From positions 1 to 64,000 of the forward strand of contig NZ_WBWA01000018.1 of the NCBI RefSeq assembly GCF_008932295.1: a stretch of 64,000 nt of DNA. The letters run 5' to 3'. This stretch comes from Brucella tritici (GTDB lineage: Bacteria > Pseudomonadota > Alphaproteobacteria > Rhizobiales > Rhizobiaceae). The position numbers and the translations under genes were made by a program. Positions 24,280-32,823 of this stretch are shown here, piece by piece; the first letter of the stretch is position 1, and every line of letters starts with the position of its first letter. A model generated the notes under the pieces. It did not search any database. It had not been told where the DNA came from and worked only from the letters and a program-made list of their open reading frames with translations.

Positions 24280-26385
24280 ATGACGCAGAGCGAGAACAGT
24301 GCCGTAGAATCGGCCGAGCATATTCCCGCCTGGGGCACAGGCACAGGCGCAAAAATCCTGTTTGCCATTGCCGTGGCTTTTTCGGTTTTCCAGCTTTGGA
24401 CTTCCGCTTATTCACCACTGCCAAGTCAGGTCGTCCGCTCCGTCCATGTGGGCTTTCTGCTTCTGCTTCTTTTCGGCCTTTACGCCAATGCGAGCACTGT
24501 CGCTGCAAAGCGAGCAGCGTTCTGGCTGGCGGCCATCATCGCCTTTGTACTCAGTCTTTATCATTGGGTATTCTATGAAGATCTGGTGATCAGGGCGGGT
24601 GAACCGAATACGCTCGATATTGTGATCGGCATTCTCGTAGTCGCTCTCGTCTTCTGGGCTGGGAAAAAGATGATGGGCTGGACCCTGCCTCTCATCTGCG
24701 CGATCTTTTTGGCTTACGGCTTGTTTGGACAATATCTCCCGCACCCGTTCAACCACCGGGGTTATGATTTCGAACAAGTCGTCGAGGTTCTTTTTCTGGG
24801 AACAGAGGGAATTTACGGCACGCCGATCTATGTCTCATCAAGCTATATTTTCCTTTTTATCTTGTTCGGAGCATTTCTCGAACGTGCTGGTATGATCCAG
24901 CTCTTCAACGACATTGCCATGGGAACGGTCGGTGCGTCGCGCGGTGGCCCCGCAAAAGTTTCGGTGATCTCCTCTGCCTTGATGGGAACGATCAACGGTT
25001 CTGGCGTCGCCAATGTCGTGACCACGGGCGCGTTCACCATTCCGCTTATGAAGCGGTCCGGCTTCCGCCCGGCCTTTGCCGGTGGTGTCGAGGCTGTGGC
25101 GTCAATGGGTGGCCAGATCATGCCCCCGGTCATGGGCGCGGTTGCTTTCATCATGGCCGAAACGCTGGGTCTGCCTTATGTTGAGATCGTCAAAGCGGCA
25201 ATTGTGCCTGCTATTCTGTATTTTATAACTGTCTTCGTGATGGTTGATCTCGAGGCGCGTCGCCTTAAGATGAAAGGCCTCAATAAAAGCGAAATGCCAA
25301 GTGCTCTCGAAGCAATCAGAAAACGCTGGTTTCTGGTTCTGCCGCTCGTCGCATTGGTATGGCTGCTTTTCTCCGGCTATACGCCACTTTTTGCAGGCAC
25401 GGTCGGCCTTAGCCTGACCGCCCTCATCATTCTTGGTGTGCCGGTTTCCGGCTCCATATCTATGCCTTTGCGTGTGCTGTTCTGGGTCGCACTCGGCGTC
25501 ATGTCCGCCGCTGCATTTGGTACGACCTTCAGTATCTTCGGTTATGCCCTACGCGGCATTACGCTGATCATTGCTCTTGTAGCACTTCTGGTCGCGATAA
25601 ATTTTCTGGTGCGCGGTGGTCGAGAAACGCTCAATCTTTGTCTTCAAAGCCTCGCGGAAGGCGCCAAGAATGCGCTGCCGGTGGGCATCGCTTGTGCTCT
25701 GGTTGGCGTCATCATCGGTGTTCTGGCGCTCACAGGAGCCGGTTCGACATTCGCCCGTGTGATTGTCAGCGTTGGAGAAAACTCGCTGTTCTTCTCGCTG
25801 ATACTGACCATGCTTGCCTGTCTGGTACTCGGGATGGGCATTCCAACCATTCCAAACTATATCATCACATCCTCAATCGCCGGCCCGGCGCTTCTTCATC
25901 TCGAGGTGCCGCTTCTCGTATCACATATGTTTGTCTTCTATTTCGGTATCATGGCCGATCTCACGCCGCCCGTTGCGCTTGCAGCTTTCGCGGCGGCGCC
26001 GATCGCGCGAGAGTCGGGCATGAAGATCGGCATGCAGGCGATCCGGATCGCAGTCGCGGGGTTCGCCGTGCCTTTCATGGCAGTATACGAGCCAGTCATC
26101 ATGCTTCAGGAGGGAGGCCCTCTTTCGGAAAAGTTCGGCTTCTGGCCTGCATTCGCCTATATGTTCATCAAGGCGCTTCTTAGTATCCTGCTCTGGGGCG
26201 CAGCCGCGATCGGTCATCTTCGGACGCCGCTGAACATATGGGAGCGCATATGGGCGTTTGCTGCTATTGCGCTCATGCTCGCGACATATCCGTATAGCGA
26301 TGAGCTCGGCTTTGCTGCCTGTGCGGCCTTTCTTGCATGGCATTTCTGGAGGTCGCGGCCTTCCGTTGTCGCGACATCCGGTTGA
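24280..26385 (+). CDS. TRAP transporter permease, fused 4TM/12TM subunits
   Basis: A 701-residue integral membrane protein. The N-terminal part (to about residue 150) has four helices corresponding to the small DctQ-type subunit. The rest is the large DctM-type domain, with motifs such as GTINGSGVANVVTTGAFTIP and GGQIMPPVMGAVAF that form the transport core. Fusion of the two subunits is usual for TAXI-type TRAP systems. It works with the binding protein encoded upstream to import an organic anion with sodium or protons. The stop codon overlaps the ATG of the DUF1850 gene (TGATG). Confidence 0.92.
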   Translation: MTQSENSAVESAEHIPAWGTGTGAKILFAIAVAFSVFQLWTSAYSPLPSQVVRSVHVGFLLLLLFGLYANASTVAAKRAAFWLAAIIAFVLSLYHWVFYEDLVIRAGEPNTLDIVIGILVVALVFWAGKKMMGWTLPLICAIFLAYGLFGQYLPHPFNHRGYDFEQVVEVLFLGTEGIYGTPIYVSSSYIFLFILFGAFLERAGMIQLFNDIAMGTVGASRGGPAKVSVISSALMGTINGSGVANVVTTGAFTIPLMKRSGFRPAFAGGVEAVASMGGQIMPPVMGAVAFIMAETLGLPYVEIVKAAIVPAILYFITVFVMVDLEARRLKMKGLNKSEMPSALEAIRKRWFLVLPLVALVWLLFSGYTPLFAGTVGLSLTALIILGVPVSGSISMPLRVLFWVALGVMSAAAFGTTFSIFGYALRGITLIIALVALLVAINFLVRGGRETLNLCLQSLAEGAKNALPVGIACALVGVIIGVLALTGAGSTFARVIVSVGENSLFFSLILTMLACLVLGMGIPTIPNYIITSSIAGPALLHLEVPLLVSHMFVFYFGIMADLTPPVALAAFAAAPIARESGMKIGMQAIRIAVAGFAVPFMAVYEPVIMLQEGGPLSEKFGFWPAFAYMFIKALLSILLWGAAAIGHLRTPLNIWERIWAFAAIALMLATYPYSDELGFAACAAFLAWHFWRSRPSVVATSG

Positions 26386-26744
26386 TGGCGGTCTGCATTG
26401 CAACGGCTGGCGGCGTACTGAAAATCGCCGCCACAAGTTTTATTCTTTCGTGGACGCACAGCGTTGAGAAAGTGCCATGGCGGGAGTTCTGGAATGTCAC
26501 GTCCCAGGGCCTTGTATTGTCAGAAGCCCGCATCAAAGGCTCCGGCGCTGGAATGGACCCTCCTGCGGATTCTGTTCTTAAGGATGGTTGGTATATCTAT
26601 CATCCAAACATTCCTCCCCGTCGTGAAATTGTTCTGGCCGTCTCCGGCAAGACGACTGGAGGCTGGACATTTTGCTCAGATCAAAAATGCATGGAACTGG
26701 GTAGAATAGAGGAACAACCAATCCATATATTCCCGTGCAACTAA
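26385..26744 (+). CDS. DUF1850 protein, TAXI-TRAP accessory
   Basis: A 119-residue protein whose ATG overlaps the permease stop by one base, so the two are coupled. It begins with a hydrophobic signal or anchor segment and then shows the DUF1850 pattern: SWTHSVEKVPWREFW, later an E-x-R-x-x-G-x-G-A-G-M segment and a C-terminal FCSDQKCMEL with two cysteines. DUF1850 proteins occur beside TAXI-type TRAP genes; they probably sit in the periplasm or membrane and assist transport, but no activity is known to me. Confidence 0.85.
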   Translation: MAVCIATAGGVLKIAATSFILSWTHSVEKVPWREFWNVTSQGLVLSEARIKGSGAGMDPPADSVLKDGWYIYHPNIPPRREIVLAVSGKTTGGWTFCSDQKCMELGRIEEQPIHIFPCN

Positions 26745-26928
26745 AGCGGCCCCGCTCAGTCCCGTGAAAAATGCGCCACTCGGTTAAGAATCTGACCGGC
26801 GGTTGTAGATGAGAAAGCCCTTCACAGGACCGTCGCAAATGTAACGATCCCCACCTCTGCCATACTCCGGCTGTCGTCACCTTTCATTTCGAGGTGTGGT
26901 TCGACTGGAGGAAGAACACGTATTCACG

Positions 26929-26957
26929 TTGACTGGTATGGTAGTATGGTATATTCG
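26929..26957 (+). promoter_or_regulatory. Promoter with tandem TATGGTA operator before the GntR gene
   Basis: TTGACT (26929-26934) is a good -35 element. Two direct copies of TATGGTA (26937-26943 and 26945-26951) lie between it and TATATT/TATTCG (26950-26957). A tandem repeat placed over the promoter spacer suggests binding by the GntR regulator itself. The -35/-10 spacing (15 or 17) is not certain. Confidence 0.45.
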
Positions 26958-26977
26958 GAATTTGAGGAGCCCAATTT

Positions 26978-27652
26978 ATGCAAAGCCCATTATTGCAACC
27001 AAAGCACGTCAGTGTGGTCGATCAGCTCTACGCAACGCTGCGGGCTGCCATCATTGATAATGCATTGTCACCCGGCGCCCGGATTTCCGAGGCCGATGTG
27101 GCTCAGCAATACGGGGTTAGCCGTCAGCCTGTGCGTGAGGCCTTCATCAAGCTAGCCAACGAAGGACTGCTGGAGGTTCGGCCTCAGCGAGGCACCTTCG
27201 TCGCGAAAATTTCACTTCAGGCCGTAATGGATGCGCGCTTCGTCCGTGAAGCGGTTGAAGCCGACATCGTGAAGCTTCTGGCTCACTCTCCCGATCAGAC
27301 GCTGATTACCGAGTTGCGAGCCCAACTCGTTCGTCAGGAAAAGCTTGTCGGCGGATCTGCACGGGACTTCATGGAGGCGGACGAAATATTCCACCGCACT
27401 CTGGCCGAAGGCGCCGATAAAGGAAAAGCCTGGCGCGTCGTGGTCGAGATGAAAGCGCAGATGGACCGGGTACGGTTTCTTTCCAGCATGCATTTCCCGG
27501 TTGATCGCCTCATTGCGCAACATTGTGCAGTGGTCGATGGGATAGCGAAAGGTGATGCCGTTCAAGCAGAGCAATCAATACGGACGCATCTGCGAGGAAT
27601 TCTCAGCGATCTACCTGTCATCGAACAGGAGCGGCCCGAGTATTTTCTGTAG
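26978..27652 (+). CDS. GntR-family regulator, FadR/FCD subgroup
   Basis: A 224-residue regulator. The winged helix-turn-helix is at about residues 12-72 (ISEADVAQQYGVSRQPVREAF, then the RPQRGTFV wing). The helical FCD ligand domain follows (about 80-215) with spaced Asp/His residues (for example D129, H134, H177, H199 region) that usually bind a metal and a carboxylate effector. Ribosome site TTGAGGAG. Position at the head of the TRAP-uxu gene set implies control of hexuronate or aldonate uptake and breakdown, as for UxuR/ExuR-type regulators. A tandem repeat overlaps its promoter, suggesting self-repression. Confidence 0.9.
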   Translation: MQSPLLQPKHVSVVDQLYATLRAAIIDNALSPGARISEADVAQQYGVSRQPVREAFIKLANEGLLEVRPQRGTFVAKISLQAVMDARFVREAVEADIVKLLAHSPDQTLITELRAQLVRQEKLVGGSARDFMEADEIFHRTLAEGADKGKAWRVVVEMKAQMDRVRFLSSMHFPVDRLIAQHCAVVDGIAKGDAVQAEQSIRTHLRGILSDLPVIEQERPEYFL

Positions 27653-27694
27653 GACGCCCAGCAACAGCAAAGACACTATCTAGAGGAGGAAACA

Positions 27695-28669
27695 ATGAAA
27701 TTTCAGAGTTTTACGCGACTGGCAGCGACCTGTGCCATTCTCGCCGTCATGGGAGGAGCATCACTGGCGCAGGAGGTAACGCTCAAGCTCGGCCATCTCG
27801 CCAATGAAGAGAATATCTGGCACAAGGCAGCGCTGAAATTTGCGGAAGAAGTCAAATCTCGTACCGAGGGACGCGTCGCCGTCGAAGTCTATCCGAATGA
27901 ATCGCTCGGCAAGGAAATCGATGTCATCAACGGCATGCAGCTTGGCACCGCCGATATGACCATCACCGGTGAAAGCCTGCAGAACTGGGCACCAAAAGCA
28001 GCCCTGCTTGCTCTGCCATATGCATACAAATCGCTTGAACATATGGACAAGATTGCGTCTGGCGAGATCGGCAAGCAGATAGAGGCAGAAATCATCGAAA
28101 AGGCGGGGATTCGTCCTCTGACCTATTTCGCGCGCGGCCCGCGCAATCTTTCTGCCAATCGCGAGATAACAAAGCCGGAAGATTTGAAGGGCTTCAAGGT
28201 TCGCGTGCCGAATGTGCCAATCTTTGTCGCCGCATGGCAGTCGCTCGGCGCGAACCCAACCCCGATGGCCTTCTCCGAGGTTTTCACGTCCCTCCAGAAC
28301 GGTACCATCGAAGGTCAGGAAAATCCGCTCGCGCTTTTCAAGTCCGGCGGCTTCTACGAAGTTCAGAAAGTCGTCAACAAGACAGAACACGTTCGCTCGT
28401 GGATTTATCTGGCCATTTCAGAACGGAGCTGGGGCAAACTTTCGGAGGCCGATCAAGCTGCATTGCAGGAAGCCGCCAAGGCCACGCAGGCTTACGAACG
28501 CGAATTGTTCATCGCCGACGAAAAGGCGCTCGTCACCGATCTCGAAGGCCGGGGCGTGAAGTTTGTTGACGTGGATCAGGCTGCCTTTGCTGACAAGGCA
28601 CGCGACGCCGTCATCAACTCCGTACCACAGGAAATCCGTCCTCTGGTCGAACAGGTCTTCAACGACTGA
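27695..28669 (+). CDS. TRAP transporter binding protein, DctP family
   Basis: A 324-residue periplasmic protein, signal peptide about residues 1-25 (ending SLA/AQ). The mature part follows the DctP pattern, starting VTLKLGHLANEENIWHKAA. Around residue 150 it has the ARGPRNLSANREI segment, and then FKVRVPNVP, whose arginine normally binds the substrate carboxylate. Ribosome site GAGGAGG. Neighbouring uxuA and uxuB genes suggest the ligand is a hexuronate or related sugar acid. A GC-rich hairpin separates it from the small membrane subunit. Confidence 0.92.
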   Translation: MKFQSFTRLAATCAILAVMGGASLAQEVTLKLGHLANEENIWHKAALKFAEEVKSRTEGRVAVEVYPNESLGKEIDVINGMQLGTADMTITGESLQNWAPKAALLALPYAYKSLEHMDKIASGEIGKQIEAEIIEKAGIRPLTYFARGPRNLSANREITKPEDLKGFKVRVPNVPIFVAAWQSLGANPTPMAFSEVFTSLQNGTIEGQENPLALFKSGGFYEVQKVVNKTEHVRSWIYLAISERSWGKLSEADQAALQEAAKATQAYERELFIADEKALVTDLEGRGVKFVDVDQAAFADKARDAVINSVPQEIRPLVEQVFND

Positions 28670-28678
28670 GATAATAGG

Positions 28679-28701
28679 GCCGCCGGGCCTATTCCGGCGG
28701 C
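28679..28701 (+). terminator. Hairpin after the DctP-type gene
   Basis: GCCGCCGG (28679-28686), loop of 7, CCGGCGGC (28694-28701): a perfect 8-bp stem 9 bases after the stop codon and 18 bases before the DctQ-type start. No T run follows, so mRNA stabilisation is more likely than termination. Confidence 0.6.
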
Positions 28702-28719
28702 TGCTACGTCGAGGATACC

Positions 28720-29220
28720 ATGACAAAACTATTCAAAGGATTAGAAGGCATATGCCGCCTTCTGATACTGGCAGCATTTCTCATATTGATGGGCGCGGTG
28801 CTGCTGCAGGTTTATGCACGCACGTTTTTGAGCAGCGCTCCGGTCTGGACCGAGGAACTGACCAGATTCTGCCTGCTCTATATTGGTGCGCTCGGCGCGG
28901 GTCTCGCGCTGCGTAGTGGCGATATGGTCAATGTCGACCTTCTTTGCGAAAGCCTGCCCGGACGTATGCCGTGGCTGTTGCGACTGGTCAGCGCCGTATT
29001 GACGGTGGTCTTTGCGGTTATTCTTCTGCCCGCTGCGTGGGATTACACCATGATCGGGAGTCGTCAGACCGCCCCGTCGCTTGGCTGGCGCATGGATTTC
29101 GTCCACGCAACACAGCTCGTTCTTCTTGTCGCCCTGGGTCTCTGGGCACTGATGCGCATCATTGAAATGCTTTCGGGCCGTCATGACGGGCGCCCTATCC
29201 CCAATTCGGAGGAAAATTGA
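28720..29220 (+). CDS. TRAP transporter small membrane subunit, DctQ family
   Basis: A 166-residue membrane protein with four helices (starting near residues 11, 48, 86 and 126), the standard DctQ size and topology. Conserved features include VWTEELTRFCLLYIGALGAG in helix 2, where the W-x-E-E-L-x-R motif is typical. It forms the membrane complex with the DctM-type protein, whose ATG overlaps its stop by one base. Confidence 0.9.
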   Translation: MTKLFKGLEGICRLLILAAFLILMGAVLLQVYARTFLSSAPVWTEELTRFCLLYIGALGAGLALRSGDMVNVDLLCESLPGRMPWLLRLVSAVLTVVFAVILLPAAWDYTMIGSRQTAPSLGWRMDFVHATQLVLLVALGLWALMRIIEMLSGRHDGRPIPNSEEN

Positions 29221-30497
29221 TGGGCCTGACCCTTCTTCTTGGCACGTTCGTGCTGGGCCTTACCATCGGTTTGCCAGTAGCTGTGACACTGGGCCTTTCC
29301 TCGATGGCCTATCTTCTGTTCGCGGATATCCCTTTGGTTGTTATTCCTCAGAAAATGTATGCCGGGATGGACAGCTTTGTTCTGCTCTGCATTCCGGGGT
29401 TCATTCTAGCTGGAAACTTGATGAATTCCGGCGGTATTACCGAGCGGATTATTCGCTTTGCAAATGCCCTTGTGGGCTGGATGCGCGGCGGGCTGGCACA
29501 GGCCAACATTGCAGCCTCCATGCTCTTTGGCGGTATTTCAGGAACCGCAGTCGCCGATGTGGCGTCCGTTGGCGGCATGATGATCCCCGGCATGAAAAAG
29601 GTCGGTTATCCAGCAGATTTCTCTGCAGCTGTCACGGCCGCCTCATCGACCGTCGGCCCGATGATCCCGCCAAGCGTGCCAATGATTATCGTCGGATCGC
29701 TCTCCGGCCTTTCAGTTGGCAAGCTGTTTCTGGCAGGTGCGGTACCCGGCCTTCTGATGGGTTTTGCCATGATGGTAACGACCTATTTCATCGCTAAGAA
29801 GAAAAACTTCCCCCGCGAGGACTGGAAGGGCACCCGAGAACTACTGTCGTCGTTTACCGGCGCGATCTGGGCTATTGCAATGACCGCACTGATCGTGGGT
29901 GGCCTGCTGGTCGGCATCACGACGCCTACCGAAACCGCAGTGGTTGCATGCCTTTACGCCGCGGTGGTGGGGCTGTTCGTTTACAGAGAACTGCCGGTAA
30001 GCCGGATTCCGAAAATCATCATCGATAGTGCGATCAGTTCGGCTGGCATTCTCGTATTGGTGGGCACTGCTAATGTGTTCGGCTGGATTCTCGTCGCGGA
30101 ACGTATCCCACAGACACTGGCGAATGCGGTTCTCTCCATCACCGACAACAAGTTCCTCGTTATCCTGCTGATTAACATCCTGCTTCTGTTCGTCGGCATG
30201 TTCATGGAGACGATTGCAGCCCTGATCATTCTGTTCGTGCCTCTGCAGGCTCTGGCCTTGGCGGTCGGTATAGACCCCATTCATTTTGCCTGTTTTGCAG
30301 TCCTGAACCTGATGATCGGCCTGACGACGCCACCGGTCGGCGTTTGCCTGTTTGTCGCGTCTAATATTGCACGGCTCCCCCTCTCGCCGGTGATCAGGGC
30401 AATTATTCCCTATATCCTCACCAATCTGATTGTCCTTCTGATGGTCAGCTACATGCCGCCTCTGGCGACTTGGCTGCCCAACACACTGATGCCGTGA
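29220..30497 (+). CDS. TRAP transporter large membrane subunit, DctM family
   Basis: A 425-residue protein with about 12 membrane helices, the usual DctM length. Typical segments include FGGISGTAVADVASVGGMMIPGM and SSTVGPMIPPSVPMII near residues 105-160, and GLTTPPVGVCLF near the C-terminus, the two inverted repeats of the elevator transport core. Start ATG 29220 (overlapping the DctQ stop) is preferred over TTG 29217. It imports the sugar acid delivered by the DctP-type protein, driven by a sodium gradient (family knowledge). Confidence 0.92.
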   Translation: MGLTLLLGTFVLGLTIGLPVAVTLGLSSMAYLLFADIPLVVIPQKMYAGMDSFVLLCIPGFILAGNLMNSGGITERIIRFANALVGWMRGGLAQANIAASMLFGGISGTAVADVASVGGMMIPGMKKVGYPADFSAAVTAASSTVGPMIPPSVPMIIVGSLSGLSVGKLFLAGAVPGLLMGFAMMVTTYFIAKKKNFPREDWKGTRELLSSFTGAIWAIAMTALIVGGLLVGITTPTETAVVACLYAAVVGLFVYRELPVSRIPKIIIDSAISSAGILVLVGTANVFGWILVAERIPQTLANAVLSITDNKFLVILLINILLLFVGMFMETIAALIILFVPLQALALAVGIDPIHFACFAVLNLMIGLTTPPVGVCLFVASNIARLPLSPVIRAIIPYILTNLIVLLMVSYMPPLATWLPNTLMP

Positions 30498-30504
30498 GGC
30501 GGAA

Positions 30505-31581
30505 ATGACCGAATTGTCGAACACGCGCGTGATCTGCCTTCACGCACAGGACGATCTGAGGATCGAGACCCGGCCTGTCGGAACACCGGGGCCGGGCGAA
30601 GTGCTGGTCACGGTCGAAGTAGGCGGAATCTGTGGATCGGATCTGCATTATTGGCTGGAAGGCGGCATTGGCACCATCCGGGTCCAGGAACCGATCATCC
30701 TCGGCCACGAGGCTTCGGGGCGCATCGCGGCCCTTGGCGAGGGAGTGACAGGGCTGATGCCGGGGCAGCTCGTTGCGATGAATCCTTCACAACCTTGCGG
30801 CACCTGCAGTTTCTGCCAGCAGGGCCTGCCACGCCATTGCAGTGCGATGCGCTTCAAGGGTTCGGCAATGTATCTTCCGCACGAACAGGGCATGTTCCGC
30901 GACAGGATTGTAATTGCGGCTGACCAATGCTTGCCTGTCCCGGACGGAACCGATCCGGGAGCCGCTGCCTGTTCTGAACCGCTGGCAGTCTGCCTTCACG
31001 CGGCCAATCGTGGCGAAGCGATTGCAGGCAGCCTGGCCAGCAAGATCGTCATGGTAACAGGCGCGGGTCCGATCGGCGCACTTTGCGTGGCGGTTGCGCG
31101 ACAACGTGGCGCTTCCGAAATCATCGTGACCGACATTCAGGACGCCACCCTGGCAATCGCCACGCGCATGGGGGCAGACCATACGGTCAATATTGCGACT
31201 AACCCAACAGGGCTCATGCGGTGGCAGGAAGGCAAGGGCAAGGTCGATCTGGTATTTGAGTGCTCGGCTGCGGCACCGGCCATTAGCGACGCAATTTCCT
31301 GCCTACGACCGCTCGGTACGCTTGTGCAGGTTGGAGTCTCCGGACCGACTGTTCTGCCTCTCAACGTCATGGTGGGCAAAGAAATCCAGTTCGTCGGTTC
31401 ACAGCGGTTCGATACAGAGTTTGCCGAGGCCGTGCGTCTTATTGGATCGAAGACTATCGACCCCCAGCCGATCATCACGGCTACCCTTCCCTTGACCGAA
31501 ACCTTGTCTGCCTTTCAGGCGGCTATGGATCGTTCCCGGTCCGTCAAGGTTCAGATTAGTTTCGCTGACGCGTTAGCTTAG
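30505..31581 (+). CDS. Zinc-dependent alcohol dehydrogenase, L-idonate / L-gulonate 5-dehydrogenase type
   Basis: A 358-residue medium-chain dehydrogenase. Catalytic zinc residues are C43 (GGICGSDLH, with H48) and H68-E69 (GHEA). The structural zinc loop has C98, C101, C104 and C112. An NAD-binding segment (VTGAGPIGALC) follows. The CGSDLHYW pattern is typical of L-idonate 5-dehydrogenases. Seven bases separate it from the TRAP gene and 24 from uxuA. In this setting a polyol acid such as L-gulonate or L-idonate could be oxidised to D-fructuronate or 5-ketogluconate; oxidation of L-gulonate would feed UxuB directly. The exact substrate is inferred. Confidence 0.85.
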   Translation: MTELSNTRVICLHAQDDLRIETRPVGTPGPGEVLVTVEVGGICGSDLHYWLEGGIGTIRVQEPIILGHEASGRIAALGEGVTGLMPGQLVAMNPSQPCGTCSFCQQGLPRHCSAMRFKGSAMYLPHEQGMFRDRIVIAADQCLPVPDGTDPGAAACSEPLAVCLHAANRGEAIAGSLASKIVMVTGAGPIGALCVAVARQRGASEIIVTDIQDATLAIATRMGADHTVNIATNPTGLMRWQEGKGKVDLVFECSAAAPAISDAISCLRPLGTLVQVGVSGPTVLPLNVMVGKEIQFVGSQRFDTEFAEAVRLIGSKTIDPQPIITATLPLTETLSAFQAAMDRSRSVKVQISFADALA

Positions 31582-31605
31582 CACTGGAAATAGAAAGACA
31601 ATTAA

Positions 31606-32823
31606 ATGAGACAGACCTGGCGTTGGTTTGGCCCCAAGGACCTCGTGTCCATCGATGATATGCTGCAAGCGGGGGTAGAAGGCGTTGTCACCGCCCTGCA
31701 TCATGTGGCGACCGGCGCGGTCTGGTCGCCAGCCGAAATCGAAAAACGGCAGGCCGAAATCGCCCGGATGAAGAATGGTGCCCCTTCCGGACTGAAATGG
31801 GAAGTCGTGGAAAGCCTTCCCGTTTCAGAAGATATAAAACGTCAGACGGGCGACTGGAAAGCTCATATCTCGAACTGGAAGACATCGATGCGCAACCTGC
31901 GTGACGCAGGCATCGAGATCATCTGTTATAATTTCATGCCCATCCTCGACTGGACACGTACCGACCTTGCCTACCGGCTGGCAAACGGGGCGACGTGTAT
32001 GCGCTACGACACCCTCGATTTTGCCGTCTTCGATCTGTTTCTGCTCGAACGCAAAGGCGCATCGGACAGCTATCAGCCTGAACTGATCGAAGCTGCGCGC
32101 AGGCGTTTTGCGGAAATGTCGGAGGAGCGGCGGTTTGAACTTTCCGGCAATGTCGTTTTTGGTCTGCCCGGTGCTGCCGAACGCATGTCGATGGATGATG
32201 TGAAGATGCATCTCGCCCATTATGACAATATTTCGCCGGAGCGCCTGCGAAACCATTTAATCGATTTTCTGACAGAGGTAAGTCCGCTTGCGGAAGAGCT
32301 TGGCGTGCGTCTCTGCTGTCATCCGGACGATCCGCCGTTCCCGCTTCTCGGACTGCCGCGCATCATGTCCACTGAAGCCGATTATAAAGCCATCATGGAT
32401 GCAGTGAATATTCCGGCAAACGGTATCACTCTTTGCACCGGGTCGCTTGGCGCGCGCTCCGATAATGATTTGCCGGGCATGATGAAACGCCTGGGTGATC
32501 GTGTGCATTTCCTGCATTTGCGCAATGTCGCACTTGAAGAACACCATCTCGGTGGATCATTCCATGAGGCTGCTCATCTTGAAGGCCATACGGATATGGT
32601 GGCAATGATTGCAGCCATTCTGTCAGAGGAAAACCGCCGCAAATCTGAAGGTCGTGCCGACTGGCGCATTCCTATGCGTCCTGATCACGGCCAGGATATT
32701 CTCGATGATCTGAACCGACGCGCTCAGCCGGGGTATCCATCCATCGGGCGCTTGAAAGGCCTGGCCGAATTGCGTGGAATCATGACCGCCCTGTCCCATC
32801 CAGACGTCAGGATCGGCAAGTGA
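31606..32823 (+). CDS. uxuA: Mannonate dehydratase
   Basis: A 405-residue UxuA-family TIM barrel of usual length. It dehydrates D-mannonate to 2-keto-3-deoxy-D-gluconate with Mn or Fe. Recognised segments are MRQTWRWFGPKD at the start, CYNFMPILDWTRTDL, LCCHPDDPP (metal-binding His region) and MRPDHGQDI near the end. The stop overlaps the GTG start of uxuB. Together with UxuB it forms the lower hexuronate branch that leads to the Entner-Doudoroff intermediate. Confidence 0.95.
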   Translation: MRQTWRWFGPKDLVSIDDMLQAGVEGVVTALHHVATGAVWSPAEIEKRQAEIARMKNGAPSGLKWEVVESLPVSEDIKRQTGDWKAHISNWKTSMRNLRDAGIEIICYNFMPILDWTRTDLAYRLANGATCMRYDTLDFAVFDLFLLERKGASDSYQPELIEAARRRFAEMSEERRFELSGNVVFGLPGAAERMSMDDVKMHLAHYDNISPERLRNHLIDFLTEVSPLAEELGVRLCCHPDDPPFPLLGLPRIMSTEADYKAIMDAVNIPANGITLCTGSLGARSDNDLPGMMKRLGDRVHFLHLRNVALEEHHLGGSFHEAAHLEGHTDMVAMIAAILSEENRRKSEGRADWRIPMRPDHGQDILDDLNRRAQPGYPSIGRLKGLAELRGIMTALSHPDVRIGK

